Source: Papaver somniferum
Taxonomy: Eukaryota; Streptophyta; Magnoliopsida; Ranunculales; Papaveraceae
Assembly: GCF_003573695.1 (NCBI RefSeq)
Contig: NC_039365.1
Location: forward strand, 129,605,466 to 129,669,465
Length of the DNA: 64,000 nucleotides
Direction: 5' to 3'
The notes below the pieces were generated by a model, which was not told the origin of the DNA, made no database searches, and saw only the letters and a program-made list of their open reading frames with translations. A program made the position numbers and the translations under genes. Shown here in pieces: positions 1 through 11,855 of this stretch. The number at the start of each line of letters is the position of its first letter. Within the stretch, counting starts at the first letter, position 1.

Positions 1-11
1 GAGAGGCGCGA

Positions 12-44
12 TTTTTCCCGCCATTCCCTATACCCTCTATATAA
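12..44 (+). promoter_or_regulatory. MSH2 core promoter: E2F-type site and TATA box
   Basis: TTTCCCGC at 14-21, within TTTTTCCCGCC at 12-22, matches the plant E2F consensus TTTSSCGC. A TATA-like TATATAA lies at 38-44, about 75 bp before the MSH2 start codon. E2F control of replication and mismatch-repair genes in dividing cells is established for plants; its use here is inferred. The window starts here, so upstream elements are not visible. Confidence 0.6.
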
Positions 45-116
45 CCAGCGAGTAGCATATAACCGGTCCATAAATTTCAGAAGGAAAAGGAGAGTGAAAA
101 GAGTTTTAGAAGAACA

Positions 117-3100
117 ATGGATGAAAGCTTGCAGGATCAGAATAAGCTGCCGGAACTAAAATTAGGTATCGGCAAATGACCCAATCTCTTTATTTGTCTC
201 CTCTTCTGTTCCCAAACTGCGGGACGTTTTATATCTTAGTCGTATTTTTTTGTTCTGTAACTGTGTAGATTCTAAACAAGCTCAAGGGTTTATCTCATTT
301 TTCAAAAGCCTAACCAAAGTAAGCCATCTTTCATTTTACTGTACTATCTCTCCATTTTGCTGAATGGATGTGTATATATTGATGCCCTAAAACTCGTTTA
401 TTGATTAATTGATACCCTATATTAACTCAATACTGCCGCTATTGGCTTCTTCATTGCAGGATCCTAGAGCTATTAGGTTTTTTGATCGTCGGGTAAGTTT
501 AAGTTTTGTTTCCTGTATGTGTTGATGTTTAATTAATTTTGGTTTGGATGGTATCAGTTTCATTTTACCTTTTTGAAAATCTTGAAATTCCTGCCTTGTA
601 AGTTGCTTCATTGCTTCCTGTGGTTCCTCTGAGATTAGTTATTGGTTATACTTCTGGGAAATTTCTGGGAAATTTCTGGGAAATTTGAAGCAAGGGGTCT
701 AGTTATAATTTATCTTAGAGGTAGGATCCAAGGAGACAATGTTGGTATAAGTTGAAACTTTTCTTCTTTGTAAACTGCTAAATGATTTTATATGTTGTTT
801 TTGTGTCATTTCTCTGGAGCCACTGCAGACTATCGTTATTGTAATCTAGGTTGTACCATGCAATGACACAGAATAACTTAGAAAATGTACGACTTAGACA
901 TGCTAAGGGCAGTGAAATATTCCACTCACAAATGCATGAAATTAAAATCTGTGCTGTTTGTGATTTATCTCCGATATGAGCATCTAATGTTAGTAAAGCC
1001 AGAACCCTAAACCCTGGGTCTATCGCGACATCAGGCTCAGTCCTGTTTTCATCTCCTTACCATCAATAATCAGACAAAACATCCATACTTAAGATTTTCA
1101 TTGGATGCACCGAGCAACTTGTATGAAATACGTTGGGTCATCTCCGGCTTGTCATGGTGTGAAAGAAAATCAGAAACTTTGTAGCATTGTTATGTTACTT
1201 TCATTTACCCTCTAGATTATTGCAATAATAAATCTGTAGCTTATTATCCATTTACTCGTTTCATTTTTCTCTCTTGGTTTAAGTTTACATAATTTGATCA
1301 GGATTATTATACTGCACATGGTGAAAATGCAACTTTTATAGCAAAGACATACTACTACACTACTACTGCTCTGCGACAACTTGGTAGTGGCTCTGATGGT
1401 ATTTCCAGTGTGAGCGTCAACAGGAATATGTTTGAAACCATTGTCCGTGATCTTCTATTGGAAAGGACAGACCATACACTACAGCTCTATGAGGGTAGTG
1501 GTTCAAATTGGCGGTTATCAAAAAGTGGAACCCCCGGAAACCTGGGCAGTTTTGAAGATGTTTTATTTGCCAACAATGAGATGCAAGATTCTCCTGCGAT
1601 AGTTGCGTTGTATCCAAACTTTCGCGAGAATGAATGCACTATAGGGTTGAGCTATGTTGATCTGTCTAAGAGAGTACTTGGATTGGCAGAATTTGTGGAC
1701 GACAGCCAGTTCACAAATGTCGAATCAGCTCTAGTTGCTCTTGGATGTAAAGAATGCCTCTTTCCACTGGAGAGTGGAAAATCTATTGAAATTAAAAGCT
1801 TGCATGATGCGTTGTCTAGATGTGGTGTCCTTCTTAGTGAGAGAAAGAAAACTGAATTTAAGTCGAGGGATTTGGCGCAGGACCTTAGTCGTCTCATCAA
1901 GGGCTCAATTGAACCTGTTCGTGATTTACTCTCTGGTATGGACTATGCATCTGGGTCTCTTGGAGCATTGCTGTCCTATGCAGAATTACTTGCAGATGAG
2001 AGTAATTATGGTAACTTTACTATCCAAAAGTACAATCTTGACAGCTACATGAGGTTAGATTCTGCTGCTATGAGAGCATTAAATGTTTTGGAGAGCAAAA
2101 CAGATGCAAACAAGAATTTCAGCTTGTTTGGTTTAATGAATAGAACATGTACTGCTGGTATGGGAAAAAGGTTGTTAAATAGGTGGTTGAAACAACCTTT
2201 ACTAGATGTAACTGAAATCAACTCCAGGTTGGATTTGGTCCAGGCGTTTGTCGAAGATACTGCTCTTCGCCAAGATCTGAGACAGCATTTGAGAAGGATT
2301 TCAGATGTTGAGCGGCTAATGCATAACCTTGAGAAAAAAAGAGCTGGTTTGCAGCACATTATAAAGCTTTATCAGGTACTTTTGTATTTAATTTTAAGTT
2401 TATGTTTTATACATTTTCTTGATCTTGTAGTTTACACCAGTATATCTTCCTGTGCAGTAATTTTTCTAAGAAATAAATTACCCTACCAAACCAGGATATT
2501 CATCTAGCTGTTTTTTAATTTTAATATGTGCTAGTGCCACGCCAAATTCAGTTATTATTCTCAATTGGGCATCTTTCTTACACCTCACACCCAATAGGAT
2601 GTACACTTTAGAATCCCATTACTAAATAGTAAAATGAGAAAAGGGGATAGCAATAGTAACTTGGTCTCTTATGGTATTTTTTATGTGGGTTTTTCTGGTT
2701 GCATGCCATGGACTGGCTGCAAGTCCATCAATCATCTGCTTTCTCTTTCCTTTCCTTCTGTGAATCCTTATAACACTAATTCTCTAATGCAGTCAAGCAT
2801 CAGACTTCCGTATATTAAAAGTGCTCTGGAACGATATGATGGCCAATTTTCACCACTGATAAAAGAGAAGTATCTTGATCAACTTGAGTGTTATATTGAT
2901 GATAATCACTTGAATAAGTTTGTTGCTCTTGTTGAAACCGCTGTTGATCTTGAGCAACTTGAGAATGGAGAGTACATGATATCACCTGGTTATGATCAAA
3001 AGCTATGTGAACTAAAATCTGAACGGGATGCAGTAGAGCAGAAGATACATAATTTACACAAAGAAACTGCTAATGATCTTGATCTTCCTCTAGATAAGGC

Positions 3101-6100
3101 TTTGAAGTTGGATAAAGGGACACAGTTTGGACATGTTTTCAGGATTACAAAGAAGGAAGAGCCTAAAGTTAGGAAGAAGCTAGCAACACAGTTTATAATC
3201 CTTGAAACTCGAAAGGACGGGGTAAAGTTTACAAACTCAAAGCTTAAAAAGTTAGGGGATCAGTACCAAAAGGTACTAGAAGAGTATACAAGCTGTCAAA
3301 AAGAGATCGTTGCTCGAGTGGTCCGAACTGCAGCGACGTTTTCTGAGGTACACTTATAAATTAGGTTTCTTAGGGGAAGCTTCACTTATTGCTTTCATTT
3401 GTGTGTTATATAGTATCATTTATGTGAACTTTCAATTTGCAGGTTTTTGATACATTAGCTGGGATTCTTTCTGAACTAGATGTCTTGCTTAGCTTTGCTG
3501 ACCTTGCCACTAGTTGTCCAACTCCATACGCAAGACCAAACATAACTGCTGCGGTAATTGCTTTACAGTTGTTTTGCTGGTATTTCATTCTATTTGTGAC
3601 AGTCTTATTTGCATCGACGAGGAAGGCTTTTCTTCCTCTGAATACTTATACTTCATGTTGGGTGTTAAAGGATGAAGGAGATATTGTACTAGAAGGGAGT
3701 AGACACCCTTGTGTTGAGGCTCAAGATGGAGTAAATTTTATTCCAAATGATTGTAATCTGGTGAGTATTTGTGTATTCCAGGAAAATCAGCTATCAAGGC
3801 TTTCTTTTTCATTAAAACGAGATTTAGCTTTGTTCATCTTGTTATCAGATTAGGGGTAAAAGCTGGTTTCAAATCATTACGGGCCCTAACATGGGTGGAA
3901 AATCTACATTTATTCGGCAGGTTAGTTGTTTCTGTTTTGCTGGTTCTAATAACATTTTTAGTACTCCAATCCAATCATCCCGTCCTGTTGGTTGTTATGT
4001 TCAAGAGAAGTGATTTGGGATCCATTCTGTAATAGAGGAAGAACAACCTATATATGACCAAATTCAGCTAACAAGATAGGGAAATGGGGCTCATTTGAAT
4101 TAATTATGTCTCTGTATGTATAGTTTGTTACTTGTTTAAAAGCTCCCAGTTGGAGTTTATGTTTGACTATCAATTAGAGCTTTTTCTGTACCCACAATAC
4201 ACTTTGCATACAATGGCAGCATCCATAAACCAAAAGGGTTATGCATTCCCAATTTCGTCAATCTCCATTAGTGCAGACAGTAACAGGGTATACGTTGTAG
4301 CGGATATAATCTGCATATATAGACATACAGTATTGTAGAAGTGATTGAAAAAATCTTTTCCGTTATCGACAGGTTGGTGTGAATGTTTTGATGGCACAAG
4401 TTGGCTGCTTTGTTCCTTGTGACAAAGCACACATTAGTGTTCGTGACTGCATTTTTGCTCGTGTTGGTGCTGGTGATTGCCAGGTAAATTTGACAACAGA
4501 TTCTGTTAACATGATGCTACAAAATTTGTAAAAGTGAATATAATGGGGAAGTACATGATTCCTATTAGTAACAGGAGTACATTTATTGTGTAGCAAAAGA
4601 TATATCATCTTAGACCACAGTTAGAAAAACTGCAGTATCCTCTCATCCTTGCTAGTTATATGCAAACACCTTTTAATTTGATTTGATTTTAATTTCAATA
4701 TTTAATAGCTTCGTGGAGTCTCCACTTTCATGCAAGAAATGCTAGAAACTGCTTCGATATTGAAAGGAGCAACAGACAGGTCGCTTATAATTATTGACGA
4801 GTTGGGGCGTGGGACATCAACTTACGATGGATTTGGTTTGTAACTTAACCTTACCATATTGATATCCATAATTTACATTAGTATTATTTCGCTTTAATGC
4901 TGCATCTGGTCATGAATCTAATGATTTTTGGGTTCGATTTTCGACGCTTCTAGTCGATTATAATCACAGGAATACTCACTATTGAACAAGGTTTGCTTTC
5001 TTTCTGCATTCAGGTTTAGCTTGGGCAATATGTGAGCACCTTGTTGCAGTGACAAAAGCACCAACTCTATTTGCAACTCACTTTCACGAACTGACTGCGT
5101 TAGCTCATGAAAATGCCTACAGTGAGCTATCTAAAAAGCCCAACCAGGGCGTGGCAAATTACCATGTTAGTGCGCATATTGATTCGGAAAGTCACAAGCT
5201 GACCATGCTTTATAAGGTTGGTGCAATATTACGAACAGTTGTGTAAGCATGAAGCTGCTTCTGGATTTACACTGTCTTCTGCTTATCTTTCCACCAACCT
5301 GTTGTAATATTGGTCATGGTCTTCTTACCTTTTCAGTATTTAAATGAAGTATTATGAATTTATTATCCAACTTCGTCCAGTTCAGCCTTGTTTTGACACT
5401 AAATACCTAATCAATATTTGCTTATCTCATGATTATGATGATGGTCCCTGGCTCAAAGTTTTATTGTTTGGTACTGTCAGACACTTCTAACTTTTTAAGG
5501 GATATGGGCACACAGGTGTCTATGAGTCTGATGGTAAAAATTTATCCATAGTAATGGAAACAACACATTTATCCTTACTGTAACCAATTTTATGTTAAGA
5601 AAAAAAAATTAAAAAAAAATGTTAAGAAATATGTGCCTCTAGATAGTCGTCTTCCGCTAATATGCTTAACTTATTTCTTTATGAAGCCCTTAGTTCTGTT
5701 GGACAAATTCTTTCAGGTTGAACAAGGAGCTTGTGATCAAAGTTTTGGTATTCATGTAGCAGAGTTTGCAAATTTCCCTGAAAGTGTTGTTGCCCTTGCT
5801 AGAGAAAAGGCTGCAGAGTTGGAAGATTTTTCACCAGATTTGATCATTTCAAACCATTCAAAAGAAGAGGTTTGTTAATAAAGACTTATTACTTACATAT
5901 TGTAGTGTATTTTGATTCCATACTGGTTGGTTCTACATTATGAGTGTTTACTTGGTAAATTTAGGTGAAACATTGATTTTGTAAGAGTAGTGCGTCTTAG
6001 AATAAACCTTGTATCATAATCATATGAACAAGGAAAGAAATAGAGCAACCCTTGCACCATAGAGCAACCCTTGCACCATATAATGTTTTATCATGAAGAA

Positions 6101-6865
6101 ATGCAGAATGTCATGTCGAATTAATATATGACCACGGTTGGAAACTCTACATTATCATTAGAAAGCATTTGCTCTTAACTAAACGTTTGTGGATATATAT
6201 TATATGAAAATGTCGTGTTTCAGAAGATATCCCTGGCCTCTCAACTGGTTTTGTTTCTTTGCCAGGACATTTGATTGTCTACTTTGAGATGCATTCTCAG
6301 TTCTTCATACTATGTACTCATTACAGGATTTGTTTTTCATTGTTCTCTCTATTTTTTTTCTTCTTTATATTTGATGTCTGTTACATTTTATTGTTCTCAT
6401 CAAGCTTCACCTGTTAAAAGTGTGAAAGACATTGACCATGCCTAAAAGTATTGTGTTGCAACTTAGGAGATCTGGAATGAACAGTATTATGCATAAGTCA
6501 TTGGCATACGACTTTTGTACTGCTATCATCTTCTTTCTCTTGAATATATATCCAGATCTAGAGTAGAAACCACGATGCTTGATTTCTCCTTTTCTCTGAT
6601 GACAATATTAAATTTGCTATGAGCATATGTTAGCAAGATTCTTTTTGTTTTACTTTATTTACAGGTTGAACCTAAACGAAAGCGTGAGTGTGATTCCGAG
6701 GACATGTCTAGAGGAGCTGCTAGAGCTTGTCGATTCTTGCAGGAATTTACTGCTCTGCCATTTGAGCAAATGGAGTCGAAGCAGGCCTTTCAGCATATCA
6801 GCAAATTGAGAAGCGACTTAGAAAAGGATGCATCTGACTCCAGTTGGCTCCAGCAATTCTTCTAG
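117..6865 (+). CDS. MSH2: DNA mismatch repair protein MSH2 (MutS homologue 2), 13 exons
   Basis: MSH2 is the shared subunit of the nuclear MutS heterodimers (with MSH6, MSH3 or plant MSH7). These bind mispairs and small loops and start repair by ATP-driven sliding-clamp formation. Exons read from GT/AG sites and frame continuity: 117-165, 269-318, 460-492, 1302-2375, 2793-3347, 3443-3553, 3671-3760, 3849-3920, 4373-4483, 4709-4835, 5014-5216, 5717-5869, 6665-6865. They encode 942 residues, close to the Arabidopsis length (about 937). The start ATG gives [16 protein letters not shown], the usual plant N-terminus. The 1074-bp exon 4 carries the connector and lever region. The ATPase domain is complete: Walker [10 protein letters not shown] at residues 666-674, signature STFMQEM at 720-726, Walker [12 protein letters not shown] at 742-752, and the ATHFHEL His loop in exon 11. 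The C-terminal dimerisation helices are in exons 12-13. No frameshift or premature stop was seen, so the gene looks functional. Confidence 0.97.
652..684. repeat. 3 x 11-bp tandem repeat in MSH2 intron 3
   Basis: TTCTGGGAAAT occurs three times head to tail with no mismatch. Probably replication slippage; no function is evident. Confidence 0.85.
1003..1015. promoter_or_regulatory. Telo-box-like motif in MSH2 intron 3
   Basis: AACCCTAAACCCT is nearly two plant telomeric repeat units. Telo-boxes recur in promoters and first introns of plant genes active in cycling cells. Placement in an intron of a repair gene fits that, but a 13-bp match may be chance. Confidence 0.3.
6042..6079. repeat. 2 x 19-bp tandem duplication in the last MSH2 intron
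   Basis: AGAGCAACCCTTGCACCAT is present twice in direct tandem, copies identical, in the 795-bp intron between exons 12 and 13. It looks like a recent slippage event. Confidence 0.9.
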
Positions 6866-7150
6866 ACAACTTCAATCTCTTCTCTGTCATGAATGGTGGT
6901 AAACCTGTAGAAAGCTTGAGGTAGAACAGAATTTGAAATTAAAGTCAGCTAGTGGATCACCCCAAACTTTTGACACCTCTTTCTTGCAATTCCTCACCGA
7001 CCAAGTATGGGGATTTTACATGGTATATAGGCTCCTTGCATTTTTAACGAATTGTACACTCGTTTTGGTAGTAAGTGCTATACATGGGTACATAAGTCTT
7101 AGTTAGACATGGATGGTATATGCCAAAATGTCTGACAAGGTGTTTTGTAG
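6866..7150. other. MSH2 3' UTR and downstream flank
   Basis: Non-coding AT-rich sequence after the MSH2 stop. The 3' UTR must lie here, but I see no canonical AATAAA that fixes the end. No other feature recognised. Confidence 0.5.
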
Positions 7151-7589
7151 TTAATGACCCATGTAGGTAGAAGACTTTCTAGTGCTCCCACTAATTTTGC
7201 TGTTTAGTATAGTGAGCAGCAGAGAGCCTTCCGGATCTTTTGTTCTTAGATTGTATAGAGTTTGATTCGCATCTTGAATCATAGAAGAAAAACCTCTGAT
7301 CAAGGAGTAACCATATATTTTTTTTTGTCTCCCTTAATATTTGTGCATATCGTGATTTGCATAATCTTTCCCTATTAAGTTACTCCACTTGTATTCTTAG
7401 GTTTTACAGAAAATAGTGCAGATGCAGTAGAGTGTTAGGCTGTGTTATGGGGTGATTCACATGCTTCACAGCATGGTAAAGCATGGTAAAAGATGATGCT
7501 CACAGCTGAGTTCCCGAGAAACTGTGAATCAAATTGTGGATCGACTCACAACTAGTTCTAGAAAGTCTTCTACGTAGATGGGTCATTAA
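7151..7589. mobile_element. Small inverted-repeat element (MITE candidate) downstream of MSH2
   Basis: A 32-bp sequence at 7151-7182 (starting TTAATGACCCAT) is repeated inverted at 7558-7589 with two mismatches, enclosing about 375 bp with no ORF. TTAA lies at both outer edges and could include a TTA/TAA duplication as left by PIF/Harbinger elements, but the boundary is ambiguous. The paired arms are plain; the superfamily is a guess. Confidence 0.55.
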
Positions 7590-7682
7590 ATTTCCTCGTG
7601 TTTTTCATCTTTGCTAGACAATATCCCATGATCATCCATATAAACTATTCAACGAAACAAAAGCACATCTTGATTTATTTAT

Positions 7683-8273
7683 GGGCCAATTACAGAATGG
7701 TCATGTTTTTTGTAATTCGTTCACAAAATGGTCATATTTTTGTAATTCTTTTACAAAATGGTCTCACTTCTGTCCGATTTAATATCCATCCGATTTAATA
7801 TTTTTGAATAAAACGGTGTTAACTTTTCTCAAAATACCCTCCTCACTTAACTAATTGGTTGAGGTGGTGGTGACGAAGCGGTGGTGGTGGTGGAAGCTTA
7901 AAAATCTTCGCTAAATCCCAAAAGGAAAGCAATGAACCCTTTGGGTGAATGCGGTGTAACGACCCTGAATGTGGTGTAACGATCCTGAATGTGTTCTAAC
8001 GATCCTGAATGTGTTCTAACGATATGTAAGCGGCGGCATCACCACCTACAAATAGCACCACCGTCAAAAACACTATAATGATGGTAAATTTGAAATTATG
8101 TATGGAGAAATAAATAGGAAGGATACGTGGGTAATTTCATTAACATATTTAACTGTAAGTCACCACTTAACTGTCTACTTAACGGAAGTATCACCATTTC
8201 GTTAATAGTTTGTAACAATTATGACTGTTTTGTAAATCGGGTCTTAATAGTAGGACTGTTTTGTAAATTTCCC
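7683..8273. mobile_element. Non-autonomous TIR element (MITE-like), 591 bp
   Basis: The ends are imperfect inverted repeats (5' GGGCCAATTACAGAATGGTC; 3' end reversed GGGAAATTTACAAAACAGTC). ATTTAT flanks the element directly on both sides (7677-7682 and 8274-8279). Variants of TTACAAAATGGTC recur near both ends, as subterminal repeats do in many DNA transposons. No transposase is present. The 6-bp duplication fits no major superfamily cleanly, so the class is open. Confidence 0.55.
7947..8026. repeat. Minisatellite, 20-bp unit, about 4 copies
   Basis: Unit GATCCTGAATGTGTTCTAAC at 7981-8000 and 8001-8020, a variant at 7961-7980, and partial copies at each side. It lies inside the 7683-8273 element. 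Confidence 0.85.
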
Positions 8274-8326
8274 ATTTATATATATATGCACCAGAGTGAT
8301 GTAATTGAGTTACCTTATAAACGATT

Positions 8327-8740
8327 GTATTTTTTTTTTTTGAAAATAAGATTATATTACGAAGCCAACATTAATCTGCTAATTCAGGCTCTTCAGAGAC
8401 TAACTCTTGATGAGTTGCTCGTCCAATGACTGAATTTGTTGGATTAATCCTGGCAGAACAAGATACAAAGGTAGAGTCATTAGAACTACATAATTCATAT
8501 GCTTTGACTGTGTCAAAAGCAATTGCAAGAAATAAAAAGCTAGGGGCTTGATCAGTCCAAGAAGTTGTGCTACTTGATTTTCGCCCTTCTTTTGCCAACA
8601 AGTCTGCCACCTTGTTTGCCCGTCTATCTACGTACTGAAAACCTTTAGAGGAAACTAATTTATCTGCTACTAGTTTAGCCTCTTCCAAGATTGTATTGGG
8701 TATTGCAAAAGATAATAATCTGAGAGATTTGTACATGTAT
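8327..8740 (-). pseudogene. 5'-truncated LINE (non-LTR retrotransposon) 3' end, RNase H region
   Basis: A minus-strand reading frame (8371-8736, 121 aa) contains YVDRRANKVADLLAKEG, which matches the C-terminal H(V)xRxxNxxADxLAK signature of the RNase H domain in plant LINE ORF2. After the stop the minus strand runs into A-rich sequence (poly-T at about 8331-8341 on the plus strand), as expected of a LINE tail. The rest of ORF2 (endonuclease, reverse transcriptase) is absent, so this is a 5'-truncated dead copy. The assignment rests on one motif plus the tail. Confidence 0.6.
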
Positions 8741-9340
8741 CACTACAAGAGATAAAGGCCATAGGAACAGTCATAGTACGCTGTAATAACAACCATACAT
8801 AAGTCAAGTCAATAAGAAAACTATTTCTAACGAGTTAATTATTTTTATGACCCTAAAAAATATATCTTCCTATCTTGACTGGTTGTAGATACAATTATGC
8901 AAGTATTATCATAACCCTGAAACAAGTAGAAACTATCAATACTCTTGGTGTTTGGATAAGTTTGGTCTGTTGACTTGGTCCAATTGCTCTAAGATTTTTC
9001 TTTTTTAGTTTGGTCCAAAAAATTATTATGTGGTTCTAGAATGAACATCACTCGCGCAATGCATTATCTTTCAAATATTTTCAGAAATGAGCAACTCTAC
9101 ATGGCCAGCCGCCTCATGTGAAGGTGGGCCCCACCCATTGGAATTAGCAGGAGCCCGCTTCTGGGTCCTACCACTAGAAGAAATAGGGAGTGGCTTTATA
9201 ATTTGTTTCCGGGGTTTGTTAAGATTTTTTGTTCGGCTTTTCTTTCTCTTCACAAAAATAAATAAAAAATACTTAAAAACTAAATATCTTTTGAATTATA
9301 AGTCAAAAAATAATAAATTTTATATATTCTACGAGATCTA
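8741..9340. other. Intergenic, no recognised gene
   Basis: AT-rich sequence. CACTACAAGA at 8741-8750 resembles the terminus of CACTA transposons, but no matching inverted end was found. An open frame over 9087-9383 has no recognisable domain. Confidence 0.4.
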
Positions 9341-9910
9341 TCCAACGAGTACCACTTTCAAAATGAACTACTATACCACTTGAATGTGAACTCCTAGGAT
9401 GAGCTAATGTACGAGTTTATTCTATAAAAAGAACTACTATATGAGTTCATTCGACAAAATGAACTACTATTACGAGTTCATTTTACTATATGAAACTACA
9501 ATTAGGAGTCCATAGAACATCTATCACTAGCTCATTCGACATTTTGGACTGCCATTTACGAGTTTATTTTGCAATACAGTAGTTCACATTGTCAAGTTCA
9601 TTTTTCAATATAAACTACCATAATGAACACCTATTACGAGTTCATTCTACAATGTGAACTATCATAATTACTATCTACAATGTGAACTACCATAATTACT
9701 ACCATAAAATGAGTTACCATTAAGAGTTCATTCTATGATATGAACACCTATCACGAGTTTATTCTATAATATTAACTACAATAATGAACCACCATTAAAA
9801 CTTTATTCTTCAAAATGAACTACTATTACAAGTTCATTCTACAAAATGACCACTAAAATTAACTATTATATATACAAGTTCATTCCACAAAATGAACTGT
9901 TAGAACTAGA
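9341..9910. repeat. Degenerate minisatellite built on GAGTTCATT...AATGAACTACTAT
   Basis: About 15 imperfect copies of a 30-40 bp unit of the form TACGAGTTCATT-CTACAAA-ATGAACTACTAT. Each unit is itself a quasi-palindrome (GTTCATT against AATGAAC), so single strands could fold into many hairpins. Copies are strongly diverged, which suggests an old array. No coding potential. Confidence 0.75.
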
Positions 9911-10281
9911 GTGAATTACCGAACTCTAATTTTTTTTAAAGTTTTTGGACATGAACTACCATTGTATCGTAAAAAAATAATTTTTATATTTGGATAAAAC
10001 ATGCTTACGGTAGAGTAAAAAAATCAATTTTGAACATCTGGAAACGGGGTCGATTGAGAGGACATGAGAGTTAAAACTTAACCAAAGTGGGATCAAACGC
10101 TGTGGCCGCATAACATCCATTTACATTGTCTTTACGACACCTTATTCCTCATGTTTTACATCCAATTGTCTGCTATAGAGTTTAGTGGCCGTATTTCTAG
10201 ATGTCTAACAACATCCATCCTCATTGGAACCAGTGACAAGTAACAACATCCTCAATTGCTTGGACATGCTTCAAAATAAAA
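9911..10281. other. Intergenic, no feature recognised
   Basis: AT-rich DNA between the minisatellite and a small open frame. I see no repeat ends or coding motif. Confidence 0.4.
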
Positions 10282-10491
10282 TTGCTCGTACAAGATTTCA
10301 TGGCTACTAATGGGAAGTGTACTAATCCAAAAACAGTGAATATTTTGTCTTATATAGATTTCGCTACACCCACCGATATTATGGTAACCCTTGTTAGAAA
10401 TGTTGAAAAATTAGATAGACATTTGAAACAACCAAAGTGGTTTAGTATTTTAAGAGTGATTTCTAGCTATTTTGCTCACATTATGGGATGA
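10282..10491 (+). other. Short open frame, 69 aa, unknown
   Basis: A 69-residue frame with a fairly balanced composition. No signal peptide, domain or family motif recognised. It could be an exon or a transposon relic as easily as chance. Confidence 0.15.
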
Positions 10492-10730
10492 ACAAATCAT
10501 AAAACGGATGGACAAACATGCAAATTATTAGTTTGCCCACTGCAGTCGGAGGAGAGCCGCGTGCTTCAAATAAAGCCGTGTGTTTGGCCACAATCGCATG
10601 CGGTTGGAATTCAACCGCGCTTCATAACTTAAACGTTGGCATATTAACCCTAGTGCGCGACCTAGTTTGGACGGCCAACAAATATATTTGACGGTTAAAT
10701 ATTTAGTCATCCAACGTCTCTAATTTTTCC

Positions 10731-10961
10731 TGTATAAACTCAACTCTTTTTAACTCTAAATTCACACATTCGACACCTATAATGTCACTCAATAATCATC
10801 TAAAAATTCCTCCCAGAGTTCATGGTCTTAGATCTACTCTAGTTGAGGATTTAACTATTTTTAGAACAAGAGAAAATGTATGTAGTAATCAACCCGTGTT
10901 GACTTTGAAGGTTCCTCATTTTTGTGTGAGGCTCAAGGATTTCCATCCCGTTTTAGAATAA
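10731..10961 (+). other. Short open frame (59 aa) with upstream TATA-like box
   Basis: ATG at 10782, stop at 10959-10961. TATAAA lies about 50 bp upstream (TGTATAAACTC near 10731). The peptide (MSLNNHLKIPPRVHGL...) has no domain I recognise. Just downstream, 11040-11190 has another open segment (EVEQRTLVILQV...) ending in a stop. The two may be relics of one gene. Weak evidence only. Confidence 0.2.
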
Positions 10962-11589
10962 TTAATCACAAATCATTCAATTCCTAGGTCAACTAGTTAA
11001 TAGTAACCGCAATAAATTGAAAGATAAATGTGCTCATGAAGTGGAACAAAGAACACTAGTGATATTACAAGTATCTGATGGCAGAGCTTTCGCTTTCGAA
11101 GCTTGTTTCAACATTCTTAAAGAGCTTCACAGATTCAAACCCTTTTGCTTCTTAGATGCTCCACCACCCGTGAGGATGTTAATTGAAAGGTGACTACGTA
11201 CGTAGTATATGCTTTAATCCGATGTAGTTTGCTTTAATATGATGTAGTTTGCTTTAATATAAGAAATGTTCAAATTAGTTATGATCCTGATGGTGCAAAT
11301 TCAAATAAATTTTAATTAATTAAATAAATAAACATAACACAACATAACACCAAACTAAAACATAAAACGACAGTGAATCAATTAGTTCCTACAGTTAATC
11401 AGTCCACTCCACCAAAAAACACCTAGAACATTTTCAGAAGTGCTTTCTGTATGTATCTTCGTATGTACAAGTGTAGAATTGCATATAAGTTATACAACCG
11501 GGCTTTCACCATCCACTAATTCTATGTGACAATGTTTTTATATCTTGATCTTCATCTCCACATCGTTCGCAGTGTAATAACTTCTTCAA

Positions 11590-11855
11590 TTTGGTTTTTA
11601 AGTTTCAAGTTTTTGCACAACGCCGCTAACTTATCTTCTTATTCTTTAACCTTCATAGCATCCTCTAGAATATGTGGTTCCTCTGGAAAATTAATATCTT
11701 GAAATTGCAAATACATGAGCTTTTGAGGTTGTAAGTCAATGACCATTCTCATGTTGAACAACCTTCTTGTGTGGACACTTTGAATACATCCAAGGACATT
11801 GCATCAGACTGTGGTTATCCATGAAATATAATGGACAAACCTCTTTTGCTTCCAC
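11590..11855 (-). pseudogene. Possible gene relic with a Cys/His cluster and coiled-coil-like tail
   Basis: On the minus strand one frame reads CPLYFMDNHSLMQCPW then YSKCPHKKVVQHENGH, a Cys/His-rich stretch that could bind zinc. The overlapping frame continues LQPQKLMYLQFQDINFPEE, then after a stop a Lys/Leu/Glu-rich segment. This reads like a protein broken by one frameshift and one stop. No family assigned. Confidence 0.25.

Noticed and set aside
2376..2507. Extension of the MSH2 exon 4 reading frame past residue 402
   Set aside because: A GT donor at 2376 with a matching acceptor at 2792 restores the MSH2 alignment; the extension is intron.
2634..2792. N-terminal extension of the exon 5 open frame
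   Set aside because: Lies before the AG acceptor; the sequence is intron-like and absent from MSH2 proteins.
8741..8750. CACTACAAGA as a CACTA transposon end
   Set aside because: No complementary terminus, target duplication or subterminal repeats found nearby.
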